Shown: in pieces, positions 32,168 to 42,624 of the stretch
Layout: every line of letters begins with the position of its first letter
Numbering within the stretch: position 1 is the stretch's first letter
Assembly: GCF_030384665.1 (NCBI RefSeq)
Contig: NC_083676.1
Span: forward strand, 310,001 to 374,000
Reading direction: 5' to 3'
Length of the DNA stretch: 64,000 bases
Origin: Lodderomyces elongisporus
Taxonomy: Eukaryota; Ascomycota; Pichiomycetes; Serinales; Debaryomycetaceae
Position numbers and translations under genes: made by a program
The notes under the pieces: model-generated
Seen by the model: only the letters and a program-made list of their open reading frames with translations
Database searches by the model: none
What the model was told of the DNA's origin: nothing

Positions 32168-33976
32168 GTCGATTAGAAAAAACGATATAATATGTATAGA
32201 TATATGTATTTTGAAATCCATTTAGTTTAGGACATTAAAAAATGAACGAGACGTGCTGTACTTGGAGTTTATTTGTTCTATAGCTGTAGCGTAACTGCAA
32301 TAGATACACCTCTAAAAAATAGAGTAAGTTTACGAGTACTATATGCTTTACAAAGTATTTGTGGATAGTTGGAGAAAAAAGGAATAAAACGAAAAGGAAA
32401 GAAAGGAATAAAAAGAAAGAAAAGAAGAAAAGGAAAGAAGAAAAGGAAAGAAGAAAAAGATAAAGATTTGTTGAGTTCTCCTCAATTCGGATTTATTTCG
32501 CATTGTTATCTCCGTGCGGTAATCTAGTCTATATTTCTTTTTTTTCCCCCCTTCCCCCTTTAAAAAAAAAATTACCGTTTTGGGAAGTACGAAACAAAGT
32601 TTTTCATTTTCTACGATATTACTTGGTCTTTTCTTATGCTTGTTTGATTATTTACTAGTTTTTGTAAGAAGAAAAAGAGAGAATATGAACTCCATAAAAT
32701 TAGTGGAGAAGGCGGACTGTGAATTTGATGAGCTAAAGTGATGAGCTAAAGCGATGAACTAATGTGAGTGAGTATGTGAGTGTGTTTAAATCTTTTCTGT
32801 TCATTATACTTACTTTATCAATGAGGGGGCATCCCTTTGTTTAAGGAAAGAACACTGTAATCTATTGTTAAAGTTTTGGACGAGCATTGTTAGTAAAGAC
32901 AAAAAAACAACACACAAAAAAAAAAACCAAAAAAAAAATAGAGAAAAGAAAGAGACGGCTGATGCTTCTATTGCACACAATGGGTTTAGGTAGTTTAGTT
33001 AGCTTGTTTATATAGTCAATATTGTTGTTGTTATGTTTTATTTTCTCTTCTTTTTCTTCTTCTTCTTCTTCTTCTGCAGCAACAAGCAGGACCTGGGAGG
33101 TACCTCATCAAGAGAACAACAACAAAAAAAGAAAAGAAAAGAAAAAGAAATACTTTGTGTACAAAGTATATGAAAAAACAATACTCGTAAAGAGTGTTCA
33201 AGAGAATTAGAGTAAGATAACTAAGCAGAATCTAGTTTTCAAGTAATGAAACTTTTGATCTTAAAGGAAAGAAATGCTGGAAGGGGTGATTAGTGAGAAA
33301 AAAAGTAATGGTGTATGTGATGCGGTGGGGTAGGGCTAGGGCTAGAGTAGGCGTCATCGTTATCGTATTTTTTAAATTGGTAAATTTTTTTTTTTATTTC
33401 CAATTTTTTATTTTTCTCCATTTTTTATTTTATTTTTTATTTTATTTAATTTTTCCTTAGCTGCGAAATTATGCTCAATCGCACGTTTGATCAACAAATA
33501 TGAGTTTCCATCAACACAGATTTACCTCTTGAGTACAAGCAACACCACCAGCTTTGCCTAGATAGGAGTGTCAAGAGGGGTAGGATCGACCACCTTCTAG
33601 AATGTAAAATGATATAAATATCTATGTAATTATATCTGCTTCAACATGTATATTTATAGACATATATATTCATATTGTTCATTTTATTAATATATATATA
33701 TATATATATATAGATCTCCAAGTGGCAGTTTATTTCATAGATTGTTGTGGTAAACTAAGAAATACTTTCTTTACCAATATATTATAGAGCTAGCAAATAT
33801 AGGGTGGAGTACTCTCTTTTCAAAGCTCAATACCTGCCACAGGATCTTTTACCACACCAGCAGTTACTTCAATATATATAACATACTGCTGCTCCCTTGC
33901 CTCCTTCCTCTTCCTTTCGTCTACCCTCCTACCAACCTACCCCCCCTCCCCCTTCCTCCCCTCCCCCGCTTTCCTT
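32168..33976. other. Intergenic region, ARE2 to first seven-TM gene
   Basis: 1.8 kb without a credible gene. It has AG-rich repeats (32385-32460), a CTT repeat (33050-33075), a TA repeat (33690-33711), and an almost G-free C-rich leader (33890-33975) ending at the ATG of the next gene. Confidence 0.6.
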
Positions 33977-35611
33977 ATGACTGAGCAATACTATTACACA
34001 GCCTCAACGGGCTTGCTACATCTTATATACAACATCCAAAATGGTGCAGCGCCAGGGACGGGCGTCAAAAAACTAGCAACATTTGCAAATAATTTACTAG
34101 GCGAGGAGATCCCACCAGCTGTCATCAATAATGCAGTGGGCTTGTTAAACAACTTGTATGGGCTGTACCCCAACCATTCAGATTATGTGCCCTCGATTGT
34201 ATTTGCCGCACTATTTGCAGTTATCATGTTTATTCATTTAGGTGTGTTTTTGATGGATCAATATAGAGGCCACTACTTTTACCTTTCCTTAATCTGGATT
34301 TTTTACTGCGCCATGAAAATTATTGGGTTTGCCTTGAGAGCAAAATGGTCAACCAACATCTTGCTCGTTGACTTGGGATTGACCAGCGAGATTTTCTTGA
34401 TTGTTCCCGCAATGATTATAGTGCTGGCCAACTTGATCCTTGCGCAACGACTCTTTACATGGAGACACCCCGTTGGTGGGTCAAGAAGATTATTTTGGAA
34501 CTTTATGTTTACTATATACATAATCGTTGGTATAATCATTGCAGTAACAGTTCTTGCATCGGCAGTGCCGTACCTATACTTTATCAGCTGGCAATCTTAT
34601 AGATCGTGGATCAAGACTGTGCAATTCACTGCTGTTTTAATCTGTCTCTATTGCTTAACAAGTATGTCACTTATCGGATTGAGTTTCTGGCTCCCAACTC
34701 AAAAGGATGTAATGCGATACACGTATCAGCCATGGTGGATCGAGAGCTTTTCTCCCTTGTATTTTCCAAAGAAGGGAGCAGCACAAAAAGCAGCAGCTAC
34801 ATTTATGAAGAGAAACTCAAATCATCGTCATGCAACAAGAGTTATTGCCGCAACACACCACCATTTCCATAACGTCAAGGGCCTCACTAATCAGCGTGGA
34901 GATCTTAAGCACAATGTGTCGATGGGATTGCTTATCCTTACAACCGTTTTGGTTCTTATCGAATCTATTGGCCGTGCCATTGTTGTTTTTCAAGCGAGAG
35001 AAAATAAGTATACAAGCCCCGCTGGTAACAGATGGTTTATGTATGTGTGTTGGGGTGTATTTGAGATTATAATCAATATCTGCTACATAGTGGGAAGGGT
35101 TGATTTACGCTTCTATAAACCTGATCGCTTACCCAAAGAGGTTAGATCAATTATCACAGCGAACCAAACATACTATCCAAGTTCAGATGAAGAAGAGGAT
35201 GGGTTCCACAGAGACAGACCAGAGACTTATGGCAAGATTCGTGGAATTAGTGAACATGGATACAAGAACTCGCCATCACACGCATACAAAAATGGAATGG
35301 AACAGCCAGAAAATGCATATGCTCCATATGGATATGATAAGGGATCTGTATTTGTGGGGGGCAATTTTAATGAAGAAGAAGAAGAAGAAGATGATGAAGA
35401 TGATGACGAGTTTGACGATATTAAATCGAACGAATGGGACTTTACAGTTCCAAAAGCGGAGAAATTGTCATCTAGTTCTGAAGAATACCCACTGGACACT
35501 AAAAAGAACCAGTTGCCATACCCAGTTGATGACAAGAAACAGAATTCTAGATTTGACAATTTTGATCACGACTTTGATAATGACGATAGAGACTCGGAGT
35601 TTAATTTTTAA
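33977..35611 (+). CDS. Seven-TM fungal membrane protein (DUF3112-like), copy 1
   Basis: A 544-residue integral membrane protein. Seven hydrophobic segments are visible (about residues 75-95, 100-122, 135-160, 172-203, 212-237, 311-337, 352-378). Conserved motifs include DQYRGHYFY after TM1, LILAQRLFTWRHPVGGSRRLFW between TM3 and TM4, YTYQPWWIESF, a His-rich loop (ATHHHFHNVKG) and YYPSSDEEEDGFHRDRPETYGK. The long cytosolic tail is strongly acidic and ends SEFNF. The family looks like fungal DUF3112 (related to RTA1-type seven-TM proteins); I have no function for it. A close paralogue follows at 37771. The ATG at 33977 comes directly after a C-rich leader. Confidence 0.8.
   Translation: MTEQYYYTASTGLLHLIYNIQNGAAPGTGVKKLATFANNLLGEEIPPAVINNAVGLLNNLYGLYPNHSDYVPSIVFAALFAVIMFIHLGVFLMDQYRGHYFYLSLIWIFYCAMKIIGFALRAKWSTNILLVDLGLTSEIFLIVPAMIIVLANLILAQRLFTWRHPVGGSRRLFWNFMFTIYIIVGIIIAVTVLASAVPYLYFISWQSYRSWIKTVQFTAVLICLYCLTSMSLIGLSFWLPTQKDVMRYTYQPWWIESFSPLYFPKKGAAQKAAATFMKRNSNHRHATRVIAATHHHFHNVKGLTNQRGDLKHNVSMGLLILTTVLVLIESIGRAIVVFQARENKYTSPAGNRWFMYVCWGVFEIIINICYIVGRVDLRFYKPDRLPKEVRSIITANQTYYPSSDEEEDGFHRDRPETYGKIRGISEHGYKNSPSHAYKNGMEQPENAYAPYGYDKGSVFVGGNFNEEEEEEDDEDDDEFDDIKSNEWDFTVPKAEKLSSSSEEYPLDTKKNQLPYPVDDKKQNSRFDNFDHDFDNDDRDSEFNF
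34418..34499 (+). repeat. Near-identical 82-bp block shared with the paralogue
   Basis: This block differs at only two positions from 38215-38296 in the second copy, both third-codon positions, while flanking DNA is only about 60-70% alike. Recent gene conversion is a likely explanation. Confidence 0.7.
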
Positions 35612-37699
35612 GGAAGATAATGTGATTCACCATTTGTTGATTTTTTTTTAATTTTTTCTCCGTTTCTTTGCCTGTGGACCATTACACTTCTTTTCCTTTA
35701 TGTTTTTCTTTTTCAGTTCTAGTTGATGATAGATAACTTTCGATATAAAAGTTTTGATTTTTAAAATTACCCTTGGTGTAAATGAAGTGAGAAGTTGCAG
35801 ATAAAAATTGGAAAAAGTTTTATGCTGCTTTGATATGAATTAATATTAATTGTTGTGCCTTGTGTGGGGTAAGGACAAATTCTTGATGAAATTGTCACTC
35901 CTTTACAAATTTGAATAATCGTGGACAAGGTTCGAACAATCACCAAAAAGCCTACGTCCAATTATACACCTGTGAAACATATACCTTACTAAGCACAAGG
36001 TAACTAAAACTCAATTTGTACATCTCCTTAGCCTCAAAAGGGCAAGTATCTCTGCTCTCATTCAACTTTTTGATTTGAACAAGGCAATGCTCTACTACTC
36101 TGACACTTGCGCATTCTTTTCTTTTTTTCTTTCTTTTGTTTGTTTATTTGTTTGAGTTTACCCTATACGGTAACTTTGCAATATTAAAAAGCAGAAGAAA
36201 AAAAAAGGATTTAAAACTAAAAATAGGGTCGGAGACATTTCCTAATCGGGTAAACAAATCAAATTGAAGTTATTACACAAAAGTAGAGAAATTGAAGAAG
36301 AAGAAGAAGGATGAATAGGAAAAGTAGGTGGAGACAATTTTGTCTTTCTTTTTTTTTTTCTTTTTTTTCTTCTTATTTTATTTTTAACTATGGGGAACCA
36401 ACCTCGTTAGCTGCAAATCCATCGACAAATGTTGGAATGGTATGGTGGAGATGTTTTTTTTTCTCTTTTCTCTTTTCTTCTTTTCTGACAGTCTATATCT
36501 CTATAGTATTCATAAACACATAGGTAAGAACTTCCTCGGGTACCGAATACGTTTGAAAGAAATGGCGGTGAGATCCCGGCTAAAAGTGGATGGTTAGTAT
36601 ATACCGTTGAGGGGCTATCATGAGAACCTATACATAGACAGACAAATATACTACTATTCACAAGTGATATATAGAGACAAAGACCTTGATTTAGTGAATG
36701 TAAATACTTCCCTTCTAGCTCTAGCTCTAGCTCTAGCGCTAGATCGAAGTTGAATCTAAGCACATGTGCTTTATGTACAAATCTCCCTAATACGCATACA
36801 TTAAGCTGTGCCTCTACTTCTCCTCTTCTGCGAACCCTCCTCCTCTTTCCCACCACACACACACAAACACACACACACAACCCTTTTGCCCCAATACTCA
36901 ATGTGGTTAATTCATTATTTTGTAATAGATCCTCCTCATGTGTGTATTGTCTGCATTCTGCAAAGTAAAATATGGAAAAGGAAAGTAAAACTAAAGAGAA
37001 CAAGCAACAAACAATAGACGCCAAATGAATTAAAGCACCTAAAAGAGTAGCGCAAATTAAAGGGAAAAGAAAATATTTGTATATAACAAATCTAAAGAGA
37101 AACACACACACACAAAAATAAAAAAAATAAAATAAAATAAAATAAAATAAAATAAAATAAAAACGTAAAAAAAATAAAATAAAAAAAAAAAGAAAATTAA
37201 AATCTCAAAACATTGTATAACATGTACTTGGGGTTAACCATCAAAATAAAAAAAATACCAATTAGGCTAATGATGTGTGGATGAAGAAATAAGTCACATG
37301 TAGATCACTTATAAAGCATCAAATGTCCGTCATTTTATTCGGAGCAAACGACTGGAGGATGAACAAAAAGTATCCTTCTGGTTTTTTTCTTCTTCTTCTT
37401 CTTCTTCTTCTTTGATATCTGCCATTCTTTATTTTTTGCCTATCAGAGGTTTCTACACCAGACCAGTCCAGTACAGTGAAGCTCAAACAAGCAAACCCAA
37501 AGCTAAACTTGATCCAATTCTATCGTTTCAATTCACAACGAATACAATTATTCATCTTTTCTCTTTTTCTTCTTTTTTTTTTCTACCTTTTTCATTTGTT
37601 AAAGTTCAACATCACATCTGGTGAGAGTTTTCATAATTCATTCCCCAACTTTCCTACACCAAAGAGCAAAATAAAAACAACAAAGGAAGTGGAAAAAGC

Positions 37700-37734
<35 letters not shown>

Positions 37735-37770
37735 AAGAAGAAAACTGTGGAAACAAATATATTAATACAA
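35612..37770. other. Intergenic region between the seven-TM paralogues
   Basis: 2.2 kb with no convincing gene. It contains a CA/TG microsatellite (36853-36880), an AGCTCT repeat (36716-36740), an AAAAT repeat (about 37125-37163), a CTT repeat (37388-37412) and a CAA repeat (37699-37734) in the leader of the second copy. A 234-codon open frame on the minus strand has no ATG and is built on these repeats. Confidence 0.65.
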
Positions 37771-39354
37771 ATGGGTGATAACCAATATTACTATACAGCA
37801 ACCAATGGGTTGTTAAACTTGGTGATGGCTGTCAACAATGGTGCTGCAACAGGAACGGGTATCAAAAAACTAGTGGATTTTGCCCACAATTTGCAAGGAC
37901 CAATCATTCCCACCCCAATTGTCAACTATTGTTTATCTACCCAAGTCAATATCTTTGGAGGATACCCTGGTCATGATGACTTGGCCCCATCAATAGTGTT
38001 TGCTGTTCTATTTGGAGTCATTGGACTTGTTCACTTGATCATCTTTATTATTGACCAATACCGTGGCCATTATTTCTACATCTCAGCCATTTGGGTTCTC
38101 TATTCTATATTCAAGATTCTTGGGTTTGCATTGAGAGCGCAATGGTCCAAGGATATTACTAGAGTGCAAATTGGTTTGGTTAGCGAAGTGTTTTTAATTG
38201 TTCCTGCAGTGGTAATAGTGCTGGCCAATTTGATCCTTGCGCAACGACTTTTTACATGGAGACACCCCGTTGGTGGGTCAAGAAGATTATTTTGGAGTTT
38301 TATGATCACCACCTACATTTTTGTGCTAATTTTAATTGCAGTGACGATTGTTGCTTCGTTTGTGCCATATTTGCACTTTCTTAGTTGGGGCTCGTATAGA
38401 TCTTGGATCAAGACTGTGCAGTTTACTTCAATTTTGGTCATTGCATACTCTTTGACATCGGTGACTTTGATTGCTTTAAGTTTCTGGTTACCCACAAAGA
38501 AGGATGAGTTGAGATACACCTACCAGCCATGGTGGATTGAGAGTTTTGGAACTTTTTACTTTCCTCAAAAAGGTGCCGCTCAAAAAGCAGAAGCCACATT
38601 TATGAAGAGAAACTCCAACCACAGACACGCTACAAGAGTGATTGCAGCAACACACCACCATTTCCACAGTGTGAAGGGGTTGAGCAATAGCCGAGGCAAC
38701 TTGACACACAATGTCTCCATGGGTCTTTTGATAATCACCACTGTGCTTATCTTCATTGGAGATATAGGAAGAGCCATTGTTGTTTTCCAAGCGAGACAAA
38801 ATAGATATGCTAGTCACGCAGCAAACAAGTGGTTCATGTATGTATGCTGGGGTGTTTTTGAAGTCATCATCAATTTGCTCTACATCATTGGAAGAGTTGA
38901 CTTGAGATTCTACCGTCCAGATAGATTACCCAAAACCGTTCGAAACATTGTTACTGCAGAGCAAACCTACTACCCAAGTTCAGACGAGGAGGAAGACGGG
39001 TTCCACAGAGACAGGCCAGAAACATTTGGTAAATTACGTGGCCGTGCAGAACACGGATACAAGAACTCTGCTTCGAGACAAGAACCCGCGTCACAATACT
39101 ATCCTTCAGATATGGCCTATGGTCAACACAACGAAGGAGAAGAGTCGGCATTTGAAGACGATTCCGAGGAATTCGACGACGATATTGATTCTGATGAATG
39201 GGACTTTACTGTGCCAAAACAAGAGAAGATCTCTACAAGCTCTGACGAAGTACAACCCCATACCGGTACTGGTGCAGGTGCAGGTACTTGGGCACCATAT
39301 CCTGCAAAAGATCCTAGATTTGACGATGATAACGAGTCGGAATTCAATTTCTAA
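37771..39354 (+). CDS. Seven-TM fungal membrane protein (DUF3112-like), copy 2
   Basis: A 527-residue paralogue of the gene at 33977, in the same orientation. It keeps all the same landmarks: the GTGIKKL N-terminus, seven hydrophobic segments, DQYRGHYFY, the FTWRHPVGGSRRLFW loop, the His-rich loop (ATHHHFHSVKG), YYPSSDEEEDGFHRDRPE and an acidic tail ending SEFNF. A short Gly/Ala/Thr repeat (about residue 500) is unique to this copy. Start at the ATG at 37771 (MGDNQYYYT), which aligns with MTEQYYYT of copy 1; an in-frame GTG 24 bases earlier is not used here. The shared tail motifs suggest the same trafficking or partner. The function is unknown. Confidence 0.8.
   Translation: MGDNQYYYTATNGLLNLVMAVNNGAATGTGIKKLVDFAHNLQGPIIPTPIVNYCLSTQVNIFGGYPGHDDLAPSIVFAVLFGVIGLVHLIIFIIDQYRGHYFYISAIWVLYSIFKILGFALRAQWSKDITRVQIGLVSEVFLIVPAVVIVLANLILAQRLFTWRHPVGGSRRLFWSFMITTYIFVLILIAVTIVASFVPYLHFLSWGSYRSWIKTVQFTSILVIAYSLTSVTLIALSFWLPTKKDELRYTYQPWWIESFGTFYFPQKGAAQKAEATFMKRNSNHRHATRVIAATHHHFHSVKGLSNSRGNLTHNVSMGLLIITTVLIFIGDIGRAIVVFQARQNRYASHAANKWFMYVCWGVFEVIINLLYIIGRVDLRFYRPDRLPKTVRNIVTAEQTYYPSSDEEEDGFHRDRPETFGKLRGRAEHGYKNSASRQEPASQYYPSDMAYGQHNEGEESAFEDDSEEFDDDIDSDEWDFTVPKQEKISTSSDEVQPHTGTGAGAGTWAPYPAKDPRFDDDNESEFNF
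38215..38296 (+). repeat. Near-identical 82-bp block, second member
   Basis: Partner of 34418-34499; two mismatches over 82 bases. Confidence 0.7.
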
Positions 39355-39857
39355 GGAGAGCGGAAAATGAAAAGCGATTGCAGTTATACCCACCCCATTC
39401 ATTCTCCAAAAACAAGAAGAAGTTCGAGAATCTTTTTTCATTGTTTTTTTTTTTTTCTTCCATTACTTCCCCTTTGTTCTCCTCTTTCATCTTCATCACT
39501 TTACTCTAAAGATGTCTACAAAATACGTTGTTTCAGTTCTTTCCTATTTTATAACCTTATAAAGTTAATAGACTAATTTATATATCAGATTAAACCCAAT
39601 TTTTGCTCGTAACCTTGTTCTTCTTTAATTCATTCACTCTCACTTGTTCGTTTTTCCCCTCAAATTATTTGTTGTTTGTTCATTCCATATGGCGTAAATT
39701 TTCTTATTTGGAAGGTTTCAGTGTGGAGATAGACCTGGTAAAGATAGAGCTACCATATCTCGCATCTCCTTTCATTATTTCCCAGCTTTACTGCCTGATG
39801 ATTTCCATTCAAAGCTAATACTCATTTCTTTGCCACCACTTAAATCATCACAACAGA
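39355..39857. other. Intergenic region before the ankyrin gene
   Basis: 503 bases of T/C-rich sequence. No element is recognised. Confidence 0.5.
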
Positions 39858-40565
39858 ATGACCTCGAATATTTGGATAGCAGCAGCAGATAATCAGATTG
39901 ATATTGTTACTAAACTTGTTGAAAAAGACGGTTTATCGCCGAATGTCAAGGACCCAAATGGCTACACTGCATTACACGCTGCAGCATCTTATGGTCATCT
40001 CGATCTACTACAATATTTAGTTAATAAGGGTGGTGATATAAACATTCAGGATAATGAGGGAGACACGCCGCTACATCACGTTGAAGACTTGAATGTTGCA
40101 AAGTCATTGGTCACGAAATTCAAAGCAGACTATAAGATCAAAAACAATGATGGACAAACGGCTGCACAATTTATTGAAGAAGAGGATGAGTTCCCGGATG
40201 TCGCCAGCTATCTTAAAAGCTTAGTTCATGGCGACAATGCCGATGAGGGCGATGTCGATAGAGCAAATGAGGTAACTAAAGCGAATGAGTTTATAGAAAG
40301 CTTACCGGAGCCAGGAAACATTGATGGTCACGAGATTAAATATTCTTTGGAAACTGATCAACAATTGAACGGCGACGAAGAATTGACACCTGAGCAATTA
40401 GATGAAAGGAGGAAGAAAATAGAGGCTATTTTGAATAGTGAAAACCCAGAAGAAGGATTGCGTGAGTTGGTCAAGAATGCAGTCCACGAAGGGTTGATGC
40501 AGTATAAAGATGGCGGTGAAGCAAACGAGCAGGATTTAGAACCAAGTACAAAGAAAAGAAGGTAG
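39858..40565 (+). CDS. Ankyrin-repeat protein (YCR051W-like)
   Basis: A 235-residue soluble protein. The N-terminal half holds three to four ankyrin repeats (about residues 5-115), with the canonical NGYTALHAAASYGHLDLLQYLV and EGDTPLHHV units. The C-terminal half is acidic and helical, with ELTPEQLDERRKKIEAIL and a basic end (TKKRR) that could act as a nuclear signal. Layout, length and the repeat sequence match the uncharacterised Saccharomyces protein Ycr051w (222 residues, cytoplasm and nucleus). No enzymatic motif is present; a protein-binding role is all that can be inferred. Confidence 0.85.
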   Translation: MTSNIWIAAADNQIDIVTKLVEKDGLSPNVKDPNGYTALHAAASYGHLDLLQYLVNKGGDINIQDNEGDTPLHHVEDLNVAKSLVTKFKADYKIKNNDGQTAAQFIEEEDEFPDVASYLKSLVHGDNADEGDVDRANEVTKANEFIESLPEPGNIDGHEIKYSLETDQQLNGDEELTPEQLDERRKKIEAILNSENPEEGLRELVKNAVHEGLMQYKDGGEANEQDLEPSTKKRR

Positions 40566-40608
40566 ACTAGACTTATTTTTGCAAATCCATTTTTTCATTT
40601 TAGATATA

Positions 40609-40639
<31 letters not shown>

Positions 40640-40946
40640 TCATACCTTTTTCTGATATACTTGCATTTAGAATTTTGTTTTCTTTTTCTCTTCTATCAAT
40701 TCTTGCATATATAACAGCTCAAAAAGTTTATATAGATTCTAGAAATGGATTTATAAAGTACTTCTAACGTAGCTACAATGTACTTAGAACATACTTATAT
40801 GTGTAGATGTATGTTGTCTGTATGTACAAAAGTGAAAGAAGGAATTAGTCTATCATAATTTCTCCTATACGGCTTGTTCGACGTACTTGGCGAAACTAAG
40901 CTGTGGACAACGAGGACGACGACGTCCAAGGTGAGAACGAGAGTGA

Positions 40947-40992
<46 letters not shown>

Positions 40993-41074
40993 ACAGCCAG
41001 AGAAAACTCACCAATATTCACCAGTCCAAGAAACATCCTAATCACTCTAGCCATCAATCTCCTGGTTTTCATCA
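40566..41074. other. Intergenic region before the CCDC47-family gene
   Basis: 509 bases with TA repeats (40605-40640), an uninterrupted run of 28 A (40950-40977) and, on either side of that run, sequence with no clear gene. Confidence 0.55.
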
Positions 41075-42322
41075 ATGCTTTTCGAATTTCTTTCAAAGTA
41101 CTACCCTGTGGGTGTTAAAGAGCAGTATGTGATTCTACAAAATCTTTTTTTTTCTTTTACTTCCCTTTTCAAACCTTACTCATTTCCTATTGTGTTTCTC
41201 GTTGAAAATTATTTGAAATAAAATTGAGTACTTGGACAATGATTGACTAACTATTTCCCCATATCTAGAGCAAAAGGCCTCACCTTGGAAGAGCTCAATG
41301 CTATGACTCTTTTTGAAAGAGTCAAATTACGAGATTGGAGATTAGAATTGTTTACACTTGGGTTCATTGTTATTTTTATTGTCTTGTTCAAGGCCGGTGA
41401 CTTTTACAATCAATCCAAGGTCACCACGTTTTTGAAAAGTGTCCAACCAACATTTGCGAAACAGTTTTTCCAATTCGGAGTCACCCCAGACAAGCTTTAT
41501 GTTAAAGATAGCTCTGAAAATTTTTCTTCATATGCTACTGGCAGATTAAACATTGCCAAAGTCGATTTGAAGTTCACCTTGGCTCCAAGGCAAAACTTGT
41601 TTCTTTGGATTATGGAGCATGGATTCAGTATCTTTACTGAAAGTGTTCCAACTCCGCAGGACAAAGTTGAAATTGTAATCACTCCATCTGGCAAATATGA
41701 CAACTTTATTGCTTCAATTGTTTCCAAATTGGGAATGAATGATGCCAGAAAGCTCAACTACTTTTTGTCATTGTGCAAGACTACGGATTCACCTAACTTG
41801 CCCCAAAGTTTTGTTTACATGAGTGAAGCCAATGAGTTTCAAGACAAAATTACTACTACCGATTTGAGACAAGCTTTAACTTTGCAAAGCGCTTCATATG
41901 TTAAGGTTATTGCATTCACCGATCAGGCTGTTGTCAAGCCAGAAACATTGCATGAATTTATTCCACAGAGAAGAGTCATTATTGAGTTGAGTCTCACTAC
42001 AAACAAAGAGGCTCTTAAAGTGATTAACAATGTTCTTGATGCGGTTTTCAATGTTGTTGACAAATTGTCCGATCAAGCTATTACATTTAAACCGGAAACT
42101 ATTAAAAAAGTTGTCAAGACTAGAGAATTTGAGATTGAGAAATTGAAAAAGATTGAACAGGAGTTGCAAAATGAGAAATTGGCTGAAGAGCAAGCCAGAT
42201 TGAAAAGAGAGGAGAGGGAAAGAATGAGAAATATGTCAAGAGAAGAACAATTGAGAGCTGAGCAGAAAGCACAAGAAAAGAGGCAGAAGAAGTTGCAAAA
42301 GAAGCAAAGAATAAAGATGTAA
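41075..42322 (+). CDS. CCDC47-family ER membrane protein (DUF1682), two exons
   Basis: Predicted to be spliced: exon 1 41075-41124, exon 2 41269-42322, giving 367 residues. The family (human CCDC47) is an ER protein of the PAT/multipass translocon machinery that helps multi-pass proteins insert. One TM segment is near the N-terminus (LFTLGFIVIFIVLFK). The cytosolic DUF1682 domain follows, and the C-terminus (from about residue 290) is a long charged coiled coil with a Lys-rich tail. Unspliced exon 2 opens only at TTG; its first ATG falls inside the conserved GLTLEELNAM segment. Splicing adds MLFEFLSKYYPVGVKEQ and keeps the frame (1104 bases in all). The Saccharomyces counterpart is not known to me. 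Confidence 0.75.
41125..41268 (+). other. Probable spliceosomal intron (144 bases)
   Basis: Donor GTATGT (41125-41130), branch-like TTGACTAAC (41243-41251, one base from TACTAAC within the heptamer) and acceptor TAG (41266-41268), 17 bases after the branch site. All three signals are in the normal yeast order and spacing, and splicing restores an ATG-initiated frame. Confidence 0.7.
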
Positions 42323-42624
42323 CTTGAAGAAGGAGGTGAGGTAATTCAAGAAAAATAAAAAGAACAAGAAAAGGAGTGGATGCTGTAGATGAAAACTAAA
42401 ATTAAAGAAAAACTTAGATAAAAATTTAGTAAATTGTAGTAAACTTTCTTTTTTTTTTTTTCTTTGTTCTTTTTTCTACTTCTTTTGTTCTTTTTTTTCT
42501 GTTTTCTGATTTTTCTTTCTTTATTTTATGTATAATTCTTGAATTAGGTTGACTTTATAATCATTACTTTACATAATTAAGCAATACAAAAATGTTCCAC
42601 AAGTCCTCTTGATATATATCAAAG
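42323..42624. other. Convergent 3' flank
   Basis: 302 bases of A-rich then T-rich sequence between two converging genes, with TATATA-type polyadenylation signals. Confidence 0.5.

Noticed and set aside
36407..37111. 234-codon open frame on the minus strand between the seven-TM paralogues
   Set aside because: It begins at GTG, contains no usable ATG and is built on CA and AGCTCT microsatellites (Cys-Val and Glu-Leu runs).
40903..41118. 71-codon frame with a poly-Lys run before the CCDC47-family gene
   Set aside because: It starts at GTG, the Lys run is a 28-A homopolymer, and a different frame supplies a better first exon.
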